Shown here one piece after another: positions 41,188-49,500 of a DNA stretch of 64,000 nt. The number at the start of each line of letters is the position of its first letter. The stretch's first letter is position 1. Origin of the DNA: Candidatus Saccharimonadota bacterium. Lineage in GTDB: Bacteria; Patescibacteriota; Saccharimonadia; Saccharimonadales; Saccharimonadaceae. Where the stretch lies: NCBI GenBank assembly GCA_905373835.1, contig CAJPUN010000001.1, positions 1 to 64,000 on the forward strand. Direction: 5' to 3'. The position numbers and the translations under genes are program-made. The notes beneath the pieces are model-generated. The model saw only the letters and a list, made by a program, of their open reading frames with translations, had not been told where the DNA came from and did not search any database.

Positions 41188-42198
41188 TCAGCGCCGCCGC
41201 GCGAGCACTGGCTGCACCCGATCAATCCGGTTCGTCCAGACATACCCGCCAAACTGTGGCGGTATCTGCGTCACACTTTCCTCTGTATCAAACCCAGCTG
41301 ACCACTGTCCATCGCCTTCGACCAACATTACTCGCGTGTTTACCGCCGCCATCCGGTCAACAAACTTACCTGGCCAGCCCCACAGTAGTGGTGCATAGCG
41401 CCGCGGAATGTGCAGCTCCATATTGTGCAGCTCGTGCGGCACATAACCCGTCCAGCCAACCGCCAAGTAACGCAGCAATCCGGCCTTCATCATTGTCTTG
41501 GAACAGAGACGCAGCGTCGCGCTTTGTTGGCGCAGCCAGGCAATGCCATCATCGTTGCCGTAGACCGTCATCTGATTGAAGCGTTCAGGGGTCATTGCTC
41601 GGAGCTTTCCCCACAACACTTCGTATGTCTGGTGGTTGCCATCCTTAACATGCAAAAGAAGATCTTTGTGCGGAAAGGCCGTCAGCACCTCATCAAGCGT
41701 AGGCATCAAGCCAACCCCTTTGCCGCGGAATGGAAAGGTTTTGCCACCATCCGCTGTGTAGCCATAACCAATGTCAAGCTGCTTGAGCTCAGTCATAGTG
41801 TAGTTGCCAATCTCGCCCTTGGCCTCTGTGCGATATTCTAGTGTTGCATCATGGAAAACCGCTAATTGCTGATCTTTCGTGAGCTTGAGGTCAAGCTCCA
41901 CCACATCCGCACCATGATCGAAGGCGGCGCGCATTGACGGGATTGTATTCTCAAGATAGGGGTGCTCGGGTTTATCCATAATGGCTGCAGTGTTGGTGTC
42001 GTTGCCAACCTTGCTGTAGTCAAAGGTCTGTGCCAAACCTCGGTGAGCGAGTATCCGTGGGTGCTGCGTTGGCACAAAGAGACTCGTATTATTGAGCCAC
42101 AGCCCTATAATAATCACTACAATTACTGCCAAACCCCGCCAGTGCCGCTGACTCCACTGAGTTACTGCGTGTGCTATTTTCCGAAATTTATAAGGCAT
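41188..42198 (-). CDS. glycerophosphodiester phosphodiesterase
   Basis: A 336-residue GDPD-family enzyme that releases glycerol 3-phosphate from glycerophosphodiesters. An N-terminal membrane helix (about 18-38) places it outside the membrane. The GDPD landmarks are ILAHRGLAQ (catalytic His), PENTIPSM region (seen as LENTIPSM), VVELDLKLTKD (metal-binding Glu and Asp), and VFHDATLEYRT (second catalytic His). It can recycle lipid head groups or teichoic-acid fragments from the host bacterium. GGAGGAG precedes the ATG. Confidence 0.92.
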   Translation of the reverse strand: MPYKFRKIAHAVTQWSQRHWRGLAVIVVIIIGLWLNNTSLFVPTQHPRILAHRGLAQTFDYSKVGNDTNTAAIMDKPEHPYLENTIPSMRAAFDHGADVVELDLKLTKDQQLAVFHDATLEYRTEAKGEIGNYTMTELKQLDIGYGYTADGGKTFPFRGKGVGLMPTLDEVLTAFPHKDLLLHVKDGNHQTYEVLWGKLRAMTPERFNQMTVYGNDDGIAWLRQQSATLRLCSKTMMKAGLLRYLAVGWTGYVPHELHNMELHIPRRYAPLLWGWPGKFVDRMAAVNTRVMLVEGDGQWSAGFDTEESVTQIPPQFGGYVWTNRIDRVQPVLARRR

Positions 42199-42239
42199 TA
42201 CTCCTCCTTATCTCTGGTATTTTCTCACTTATTATATCT

Positions 42240-42686
42240 TCACTCCACACGCCGAGCAAATAACTCCTCTATGCCGCGCAAGAAAATCTCCGCCGTCTTT
42301 GGCCCGACGCCGTAGAATTTTTGCAAGCGTTTGGTGCACTCGGCTTCGCTCCGGCTACTCTCTATCAGTAGCATCAGCGAGCCATCATACTGGTCGATCA
42401 GCTGCTGCGCGCACAGCCGCAGGGCTGTCGCTGTTTTCTCGTCGTAGCGTGTGTATTTGCCCTCGTCCAGTAGCCGCACGAGGCGCCTCCGTTCCACTGC
42501 AAGCAGTGCCCACGGCGTGTCAAGCTGGCGCTCCACCAAGAGGCGCCACGTCTGCACCGCCACCGGTGATTGAATCGGCTTGCCCAGCAAATACACCAAT
42601 AGAAACCAGCGAAAGAGATCTAGCTCATCATGCGCAATATTGAGCGCGAAGTCATCGGGATGGTGTGAGCGAGCAGAGCGAGCCAT
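42240..42686 (-). CDS. helix-hairpin-helix DNA-binding protein
   Basis: A 148-residue all-helical protein. The C-terminal segment LQKFYGVGPKTAEIFL is a helix-hairpin-helix of the type used by endonuclease III and related DNA glycosylases. However, the [4Fe-4S] Cys cluster and the catalytic Lys/Asp helix of a full HhH-GPD enzyme are not evident at this length. It may be a short glycosylase-like protein or a structure-specific DNA binder. The promoter TTGACA-N17-GATGAT ends 7 nt before the ATG. Confidence 0.65.
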   Translation of the reverse strand: MARSARSHHPDDFALNIAHDELDLFRWFLLVYLLGKPIQSPVAVQTWRLLVERQLDTPWALLAVERRRLVRLLDEGKYTRYDEKTATALRLCAQQLIDQYDGSLMLLIESSRSEAECTKRLQKFYGVGPKTAEIFLRGIEELFARRVE

Positions 42687-42693
42687 ATTCTAT

Positions 42694-42722
42694 ATCATCC
42701 TCTATGTTGGAGGTTATGTCAA
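42694..42722 (-). promoter_or_regulatory. promoter for a leaderless mRNA (HhH protein)
   Basis: TTGACA (42722-42717), 17 nt, GATGAT (42699-42694), then 7 nt to the ATG at 42686. Confidence 0.55.
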
Positions 42723-42857
42723 ACGAGACGAGTTACACCATAGGCTCTGCATAATTTATCAGTAAGCACAACCAATAAACAATTGCATTTCATGCAACAC
42801 ATTGCTAGAATATACATAGAACATTTAGCTAACATCGATGGTCTATGGGGGTACATC

Positions 42858-44477
42858 ATGTTTCGGAAACTCGTATCAAACTTATCGCTCAGCCCGGCGA
42901 TCGTCGGCCAGCTGGGTTTCTACGCGAAGCGCTTACGCAAGGAAGAAGCAACGCGTCGCTTGGGACTGATATTTACCGCGCTGGCGCTCGTTGTGCAGTC
43001 CTTTACACTGCTTGCACCACCAGAATCAGCTAACGCCGCCGACCCAAGCGATATGATCTACGGTGGAATTAGCAATGGCTCGCAGCTGATGGCGCACTAC
43101 GACGCCAACACCAACAACATCCGCGACCTCTACAGTACCATCGGCATTACTCGTGCCGAGCTGCAGCAAGCGACAACTCGCCTGGAGACCCGGCGCAGCA
43201 CCGAGAGCACCTACTCGTGGGGGATGACACCGCACTTTAGTGCCGCTCAGGGCGAAGGCGTGTACTCTGTGAAGGCAGCGCAAGGTGGAATGCGCAACTT
43301 CTACTACCGACCACACCACTTGTGGGGGAATTTCACCTACCGGGCATTCGTTGGCCACTCAGCAAAATTTGGCTGGTTTGCCATTATGCTCAACTGTGGT
43401 AACCTCATTACCCAGACAGTGCCACCAGCACCTGTCTGCCCACCCGGCCAGGTCGGTACCTATCCAAACTGCAGTACGCCGCCATCCGTCATCAAGCCAA
43501 CACCAGTGGCAAGCTGTAGCGGCCTCGCCATCAACAAAAACGACACCACCTACCAATTCACCGCTGCGGCATCTGCCCAGCATGGCGCTACCATCACTGG
43601 CTATGTCTTCCAAGTCTACCGCGATGGCAAGCTCGCCAAAACACTCGAGAGTAGCACACCCACCGTTAGCTACAGCGAGAAAACGCCTGGCTCGTACCGC
43701 GTCGTTCTCACCGTCAAAACCTCTCTGGGCGACCGCACAGGCGAAGCCTGCGCCAAGACCTTCGTCATCGCCGCACCCGCCCGCTGCCCGGTCAATCCTA
43801 CCCTGCTCAAAGATGATGCTCGCTGCCAGCCTTGCCCAGGCAACAACACCCTCTGGTTAGAGGACAAGACTTGTACTGCCAAATTCGTCCAGACCAAGAG
43901 TGGCCACAACCTCACCCAAAACAGCGCTGAGACGACCACCGTCACCGCCAAAGCCCACGACCGTATTACCTACAAGCTTAGCGTCACCAATAAAGGCCTC
44001 AATGCCGAGAAATTCACCTTTAGCGACAACCTCGGTGATGTCCTTCAATACGCTACAGTTGTCGACGCTGGTGGCGGTACTCTTGGCAGAGATACCAATC
44101 AAAGCGCCAGCATCGATGCAACCATCCTCAGCTGGCCAGCTGTAGAGATCAAACCAGGTGAGAGCCAAGAGCGGCAGTTTACCGTCCAACTCAAAGACCA
44201 GATTCCTTCGATGGGCACTGGTACCAGCAACGCAACCTCCTACGATTGTCGCATCGATAACACCTTTGGCAACACACTCAGTACGAAGGTAGATTGCCCC
44301 GCTGAGAAGCGCGTCGTCGAGCAAGTGGTAACCGAGCTGCCCCACACTGGTAGCAGCGAGAATATCATCTTTGCTGGCATCGTCCTTGCAGTCGTGGTCT
44401 TCTTCTACGCCCGCTCACGCCAACTCAGCACCGAGATCCGCCTCGTGCGCCGCAACTTTAACGCCGGAACAATCTAA
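42858..44477 (+). CDS. surface protein with DUF11-like domain and LPHTG tail
   Basis: A 539-residue exported protein. Its signal segment is long (helix about 35-52, then PPESANAAD). A conserved N-terminal domain follows (about 60-185). Next come a Pro/Cys-rich stretch, a PKD/Ig-like domain (about 220-305), a Cys-rich short module, and a DUF11-like repeat (about 345-440, SVTNKGLNAEKFTFSDNL). It ends with LPHTG (494-498), a membrane helix and a basic tail. LPxTG normally means sortase anchoring, but the tail after LPHTG is 41 residues, and no sortase is in the window. GGGGG lies before the ATG at 42858. Confidence 0.8.
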   Translation: MFRKLVSNLSLSPAIVGQLGFYAKRLRKEEATRRLGLIFTALALVVQSFTLLAPPESANAADPSDMIYGGISNGSQLMAHYDANTNNIRDLYSTIGITRAELQQATTRLETRRSTESTYSWGMTPHFSAAQGEGVYSVKAAQGGMRNFYYRPHHLWGNFTYRAFVGHSAKFGWFAIMLNCGNLITQTVPPAPVCPPGQVGTYPNCSTPPSVIKPTPVASCSGLAINKNDTTYQFTAAASAQHGATITGYVFQVYRDGKLAKTLESSTPTVSYSEKTPGSYRVVLTVKTSLGDRTGEACAKTFVIAAPARCPVNPTLLKDDARCQPCPGNNTLWLEDKTCTAKFVQTKSGHNLTQNSAETTTVTAKAHDRITYKLSVTNKGLNAEKFTFSDNLGDVLQYATVVDAGGGTLGRDTNQSASIDATILSWPAVEIKPGESQERQFTVQLKDQIPSMGTGTSNATSYDCRIDNTFGNTLSTKVDCPAEKRVVEQVVTELPHTGSSENIIFAGIVLAVVVFFYARSRQLSTEIRLVRRNFNAGTI

Positions 44478-44491
44478 CCAAGGAGAAACCA

Positions 44492-45118
44492 ATGGCAGAA
44501 CGATTTACCACCAAGCGCCAACCTGAGCGCCGCACCGAGCAAACCATCGAGCAATCACGCGCCGAGCAGCTAACCGCCCTACGCCAATCTGGCGAGCATC
44601 GCCAGTTAGAACACCCCAGCCTCCAGGGCGAAACGCGTCAGCGACACGAAACCCTTAGGGTCGCTCGCCACGAAGCCGAGCAAGTCTACGAGCAAGCTGC
44701 TGAGCAAGAACGAGCCACTGCCGAAGCTGAGCGCCGCCAGCACGAAACCCGCGAACAACAGCGCGCCGAGCGCCAACGCCAAACCAGCCCGGCCGCTCAG
44801 CAAGAACGCTTCGACAAAACCATGACAGCCGTCCAATCTCAGCTCTCGCCCTCGAGCCGCGCCTTTAGCAAAGTCATCCACAACCCAGCCATCGAGAAAG
44901 CAAGCGAAGTCACCGGCAACACCGTTGCCCGGCCCAACGCCCTCCTATCTGGCGCCGTTGCCGCCTTCGTGCTCACTCTAGCCATCTACCTCATCGCCCG
45001 CTTCAACGGCTATCCACTCTCCGGCGCCGAATCCATCGCTGCCTTCGCTCTCGGCTGGCTCTGTGGCCTCGCCTTCGACTTTGTGCGCATAATGATGCTC
45101 GGTCGGCGCAATGTGTAG
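44492..45118 (+). CDS. coiled-coil membrane protein
   Basis: A 208-residue protein. Residues 1-115 are a highly charged Arg/Glu/Gln-rich coiled coil. Residues about 148-200 hold two membrane helices (LLSGAVAAFVLTLAIYLIA and AAFALGWLCGLAFDFV). The coil therefore faces one side, probably the cytoplasm. It starts 14 nt after the LPHTG surface protein and has AAGGAGAAA before its ATG, so the two form an operon. It may organise or anchor that protein. Family unknown. Confidence 0.7.
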   Translation: MAERFTTKRQPERRTEQTIEQSRAEQLTALRQSGEHRQLEHPSLQGETRQRHETLRVARHEAEQVYEQAAEQERATAEAERRQHETREQQRAERQRQTSPAAQQERFDKTMTAVQSQLSPSSRAFSKVIHNPAIEKASEVTGNTVARPNALLSGAVAAFVLTLAIYLIARFNGYPLSGAESIAAFALGWLCGLAFDFVRIMMLGRRNV

Positions 45119-45349
45119 CTTACTTCTGTAGAGCTCTGCTCGCTCATCCACATGATTCAACCGCTTGGGACTTGTGCTTCGCATATGAATAGTGCTCTAT
45201 TGATCAAATGTCAATATTCTAAGGGAGGTCGCTCGGGCTGGAGAGAAGTACTTGAACGACGGTTGTTACGTTGTCATGAACGAACGATATCACTGTCAGA
45301 GTCGCTAACGAATAGCTCAAATATCTAAGGAGTATCTTTGACAAAAGAA

Positions 45350-45829
45350 CTATCGATAATAATCCTCCCAATCTACATCAAAGAGCCAGTGTTTCGTGAC
45401 ATTGTGAAATTCTATATCATCTCCATACGGACGGTCAGGTGTTGGCGTAAAAACATACTCTTTTAATTTCGTTTGAACAAACTCAAAGACGACATCATAG
45501 TCAAGCGTATTCATAATCAGGGGCTTTGCCTCATTATCGTCCTCAAAGTACCACCTGCCACGTAGATCATCAACGAACGAGGGTGAACAAACGGTGATCA
45601 CGTAACGATCACCTTCTATAAGATACGGGTCGCCGATTTCGACATATTTTTGTAGAGTGAACCCAACTCCAAGTTCAATACACCAGGGGCATGTGTCGTC
45701 AGCACCGAATGTTGTCGTCGCAGATGTGAGCTTGTTTCGGCAGGTTATGTTATCAGAATCCAGTTCCCAATCGTCGCCGACATACCGTCGCCCCTGAAAC
45801 AACTTTTGTAAAACATAATGAGTTTTCAT
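45350..45829 (-). CDS. hypothetical protein with Cys pairs
   Basis: A 159-residue soluble protein, rich in Asp and aromatic residues, with CPWC near residue 48 (DDTCPWCIELG) and Cys at NITCRNK. The CPWC is not in a recognisable thioredoxin context. Codon use is more AT-rich than in its neighbours, which hints at later acquisition. The promoter TTGACG-N17-TATACT ends exactly 6 nt before the ATG. Function unknown. Confidence 0.6.
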   Translation of the reverse strand: MKTHYVLQKLFQGRRYVGDDWELDSDNITCRNKLTSATTTFGADDTCPWCIELGVGFTLQKYVEIGDPYLIEGDRYVITVCSPSFVDDLRGRWYFEDDNEAKPLIMNTLDYDVVFEFVQTKLKEYVFTPTPDRPYGDDIEFHNVTKHWLFDVDWEDYYR

Positions 45830-45835
45830 AGACTG

Positions 45836-45864
45836 AGTATAATACGAACAATAACGAACGTCAA
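45836..45864 (-). promoter_or_regulatory. promoter for a leaderless mRNA
   Basis: TTGACG (45864-45859), 17 nt, TATACT (45841-45836), then 6 nt (CAGTCT) to the ATG at 45829. Confidence 0.65.
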
Positions 45865-45913
45865 AATATTATGCTTGCCTCTTGTGTTCTCTATCACCTG
45901 TATTAAGCGTTTA

Positions 45914-48900
45914 TCAATGCAGCTTAATCGACACTTCCTGTGGCTCACCACTCAGGTCACCATGTGTGTTGAGAGTGCCTTGGCGGCGCAGAGCTTCGCG
46001 CTCTAGCTCTTCTGGTGATGGCATAGTTGGCTCGGGAGCGGGCGATGGTGTGACTGGTGGAGTAGGCTGAGCACGCGCCTCGGTCTGCTGGCCACCAAGG
46101 ATATTGGGCCGCGCAGCATGACGTGCTCTATCCAGCGCATCTTGCACCGCTGGTAACGGTGGTGGAGTAGGCTGAGCAGCCAACGATGGAGATGACGCGC
46201 TTGGATTTGGCATAGTGCGAGGAGCGCTAGCTGGCTGTGGTCGTGGTGCTTGAGAGGATGAAGAAGCTGGCGGCGTAGCTGGCTGGGCACGCAACGGCTG
46301 AGCTGAGGAAGCTGGTGTGGTTTGTGGCCGTGGTGGTTGAGCAGCTGGGTTACCGGGCCGTGAGGTTGGTGCGCTTGATGGTGCTGCCGCCGATTGCGGT
46401 TTCTTTGCATTCATCTGTTTACGCTTGGCAAGCCATTCATCGAGGAAGGACGACCCACCGCCAGCTCCAGCTGCACCCCCTGGGCGCCCTGCTCCGGCTG
46501 CTGGCTGGCTGGGCTGCTGCACACTAATGCGGGCAGCTATATCGCGCTCAACTTGGTCGCGCGGCCGGCCGTACTTCGCGGCCGAGAGTTTCTTGAGAGC
46601 ACCGCTCAATTGCTGGTTTGGCTCGCCCATTGGCGGAATCCACGCCATGCTAAATGGTGCCGATGGTGTGCCATTAATCTGCGCCACACAGACGGACTCG
46701 AAGTTTGGCAGTTTGGTCAAGTCCTCAGCAGTAAAAACAGGCGTGTAGCGCTTAACCATAATCTCTGCATCAGTCGTACCAATTCGGCCGGTAATGGTTG
46801 TACCAACGTTACCAAGGATCGCCTCGCGCAGTTCTTCCTTGAGCTGCGTCATAAACTGGTTGGCCAAGACCAAGCTCAAGCGATACTTACGCGCCTCACT
46901 GAGGATTGTCTCGAAGCTATCGGTGGCAAAGTTCTGGAACTCATCAACATAGAGTGTGAAGTCCTTGCGCTCGTGCTCAGGGATATTGGCCCGAGCCATC
47001 GCAGCCGCCTGGAACTTCATGACGAAGATAATACCAAGCAACTTCGAGTTGAGATCACCCATCTTACCTTTAGAGAGGTTGACGAGCAAAATCTTGTTGT
47101 TATTCATAATCTCGGGGAAGTTAAAGCCACTCTTGGTCTGGCCAATGATGTTGCGCATCGCATCGTTGCTAATAAATGGACCAAACTTGGAGATCACCCA
47201 GCTAATCAAGTCACCGGCTTCATTAGAGCGCTGCGAGGCTGGGAACTCCTTCGTCCAAAAGTCGAGCACCTGCCGGTCCGTCACGTATTTGAGCTTAGCA
47301 TTACGAAATTGCTCATCCACCAGCAGCTTTGGCACGTCGACAAACGTCCCGCCTGCAGGATCAGCCATCAGCAGCAACGCACAGTTACGGAAGATGTGCT
47401 CGAGGCGTGGCCCAACGATACCGGTGTGGCCTGGGTCATACAAGCCATACAGCATGTTGATCGCCTCCTGCACCAAGAAGTCCTTTTGGTCGGGGTGATC
47501 GAACTCAAACATATTAAGACCAATCGGGTTGCTCATATCACCTGGGTCGAAGTAGACAATATCCTCTACCCGATCACGTGGTACTTTAGCAAGCAACGCC
47601 TCAGCCAGGTCACCGTGCGGATCAACCAAAGCAAAACCCCGCCCCGCCAGCATATCCTGGTAGGCTAAGTTCTCTTGCAAGACCGACTTACCTACACCCG
47701 TCTGACCAATGATGTGGATGTGACGCCGACGGTCTTTATCTGCCAGGCGAATCGGCTTACGTACGCCGCGGAACTCATTGTAACCGAGCAGCAGCCCCGT
47801 CTCCATCACCTCTGTCGGGCCGTCAACTTGCTTGCTCATCTGGCGCTTGACTTGCGAGGTAGGAATGCTATTTTGGTCTGGCAAATGGAAGAGGGTTGCA
47901 AGCTCTACTGAGTTGAGAATATCGCGATTATTTGCTTGCGGGAAAAATCGGAAGATAAAGGCCGTCGCCAGCTCATCGACGTTCTTGGTCAGGTTAAACT
48001 TAAAGCCATTAAAGCTCGGCGAATCAAACAGTGCAAACGCCGCTACAATATTCTTGAGCAACACCTGTGAGCGCGCCGCCGTGTTGGACGACACCACCAC
48101 ACGAATCATCACCTCATAACCGGGGTAGCGAATCTTCTCTTGGATAGCATCAACCTTAGCCTGCTCCACCGCACTGAGCGGCTTCTCGGCTTGGAATTCC
48201 TTCTTGTCGCTTGCCTCGGGCGGCTTCCATAGTGCCTGCATAACATCGCGCGCCGAGAGGCCACTGCCACCACCACTCTTTTTCTCACCCTTGTTCTTGA
48301 CGATCTGCTCGGCAGCCGAGATAGAGCGCTTTGTCCACTTCTCATACGCTGGGCGGATCAAAAATTGGATTCCCACCCCATCCTCGCGCCCAGCCGAGGA
48401 CACTGCATTAAGCAGCGCCCGCGACGCATCGCGCTTAGACTCCATATAGGTGGAAATCGGGTAAATAAATTCTTTGCGCAGAGTAAACTCACCACCAATC
48501 GTCCCACTCGCCTTGCCCACCTTACTAAACACCGAGTGCTCCGACACCTCCTCTAGCCGCGCCGATGGGTAAGCTGCAGCAATTGCCTGGCGCACTGTGT
48601 CCGTCAGTACTGTTGGCACCACTGCATAGTAATACACCAGCCCCTCACGTGCTACAATCTCAAACGACACATGGCGCTGCCCATAGATCCGGCTCATAAA
48701 GCCCTTGGTGCTAGTACTCGCAATGATGTTGTACATCACTTGGGCCTGCGATAGCACCTCTTCTGTGAGGTCACGCTTGTCGCGCCCACCACCGTCGATA
48801 TCATCACTAGCGGGCGGCAAGTGGATGAGAATCGGCACCATCTTGAGACCGCGCTCGTAGTTCTTGGCCTCGCGCATGCTATTGCGGTAGACGATGAAGG

Positions 48901-48970
48901 CAACAAACAAGATGATCAGAATAAGGCCAGCCGAGCCAAAAACAATAATGAAAGTGGTGACGGTATTCAT
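45914..48970 (-). CDS. type IV secretion coupling-type ATPase (TraD/TraG/VirD4-like)
   Basis: A 1018-residue ATPase. An N-terminal membrane helix (about 5-28) is followed by a 380-residue domain, then the FtsK/TraD-like motor: Walker A GQTGVGKS near 424, ALVDPHGDLAEAL just after, and Walker B LYVDEFQNFATD near 675. The last roughly 200 residues are Pro/Ala/Gln-rich and probably disordered. Such proteins feed DNA or proteins into type IV secretion or pilus machines. It directly follows the 142-residue partner gene. VirB4-type or pilus genes are not in the window. Confidence 0.88.
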   Translation of the reverse strand: MNTVTTFIIVFGSAGLILIILFVAFIVYRNSMREAKNYERGLKMVPILIHLPPASDDIDGGGRDKRDLTEEVLSQAQVMYNIIASTSTKGFMSRIYGQRHVSFEIVAREGLVYYYAVVPTVLTDTVRQAIAAAYPSARLEEVSEHSVFSKVGKASGTIGGEFTLRKEFIYPISTYMESKRDASRALLNAVSSAGREDGVGIQFLIRPAYEKWTKRSISAAEQIVKNKGEKKSGGGSGLSARDVMQALWKPPEASDKKEFQAEKPLSAVEQAKVDAIQEKIRYPGYEVMIRVVVSSNTAARSQVLLKNIVAAFALFDSPSFNGFKFNLTKNVDELATAFIFRFFPQANNRDILNSVELATLFHLPDQNSIPTSQVKRQMSKQVDGPTEVMETGLLLGYNEFRGVRKPIRLADKDRRRHIHIIGQTGVGKSVLQENLAYQDMLAGRGFALVDPHGDLAEALLAKVPRDRVEDIVYFDPGDMSNPIGLNMFEFDHPDQKDFLVQEAINMLYGLYDPGHTGIVGPRLEHIFRNCALLLMADPAGGTFVDVPKLLVDEQFRNAKLKYVTDRQVLDFWTKEFPASQRSNEAGDLISWVISKFGPFISNDAMRNIIGQTKSGFNFPEIMNNNKILLVNLSKGKMGDLNSKLLGIIFVMKFQAAAMARANIPEHERKDFTLYVDEFQNFATDSFETILSEARKYRLSLVLANQFMTQLKEELREAILGNVGTTITGRIGTTDAEIMVKRYTPVFTAEDLTKLPNFESVCVAQINGTPSAPFSMAWIPPMGEPNQQLSGALKKLSAAKYGRPRDQVERDIAARISVQQPSQPAAGAGRPGGAAGAGGGSSFLDEWLAKRKQMNAKKPQSAAAPSSAPTSRPGNPAAQPPRPQTTPASSAQPLRAQPATPPASSSSQAPRPQPASAPRTMPNPSASSPSLAAQPTPPPLPAVQDALDRARHAARPNILGGQQTEARAQPTPPVTPSPAPEPTMPSPEELEREALRRQGTLNTHGDLSGEPQEVSIKLH

Positions 48971-49399
48971 CTAGTTCTCCGTTGCGCCAATTTTGCGCCC
49001 ATAGCGTTTGTAGATATAGTCGCGCTGCAGAGCACTGACCTGCTGCTCGCGCTGATAGGGGTCGTCTTGAGTGTCCTTAATGATCTGCTTGAGCTTGATA
49101 ACCCAATCTTTCTCGATCAGATCTTCGTCTGCAGCAGTTGCAGGAGCAGCCGTGACGGTTGTATCCGGGTCGGGCTGTGGCGCAGCAATAACCGTGGTAG
49201 GCAGAGCTGGCAGCGTGAGGCTCTGCGAGACCATCGGCATCATTTCATGCGTGTCAGCGGGCTGTTGCTCGCTCCGACGCTCGGGCATGAGCGCAGGAAG
49301 CCGCTCATGCGCCTGAGGCGCTGGCGAACGGTAGATATTCTGGTTGTTTGCCCGAGGCTGCTCAGGAAAACTATTGAATCGCGGCTGTTGTGGTCCCAT
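48971..49399 (-). CDS. conserved partner of the T4SS-type ATPase
   Basis: A 142-residue protein with a disordered Pro/Gln/Ala-rich N-terminal part (about 1-90). The compact, conserved-looking C-terminal segment is DEDLIEKDWVIKLKQI, then DDPYQREQQVSALQRDYIYKRYGRKI. I recall this C-terminal motif from many CPR genomes beside type IV secretion or pilus ATPases. The gene abuts the ATPase start with no gap and probably supplies an adaptor. TATAAT lies 11 nt before the ATG. Confidence 0.75.
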   Translation of the reverse strand: MGPQQPRFNSFPEQPRANNQNIYRSPAPQAHERLPALMPERRSEQQPADTHEMMPMVSQSLTLPALPTTVIAAPQPDPDTTVTAAPATAADEDLIEKDWVIKLKQIIKDTQDDPYQREQQVSALQRDYIYKRYGRKIGATEN

Positions 49400-49488
49400 A
49401 TTCTGCCTAAATTATACCATAGGCTGCGCTGGTGCAATAGGTGTGAGCATAATCATCATATCTATGGCGCTTATGCTCATTATTTTGC

Positions 49489-49494
49489 TATACT
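49489..49494 (+). promoter_or_regulatory. -10 box, leaderless start of the deacetylase gene
   Basis: TATACT (49489-49494), 6 nt (AGCGGT), then the ATG at 49501. TGGCGC lies 18 nt upstream instead of a standard -35 box. Confidence 0.6.
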
Positions 49495-49500
49495 AGCGGT

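Noticed and set aside
45700..45829. CPWC in the 45350-45829 protein as a thioredoxin site
   Set aside because: The surrounding sequence lacks the strand before the motif and the cis-Pro loop; more likely a metal-binding or chance pair.
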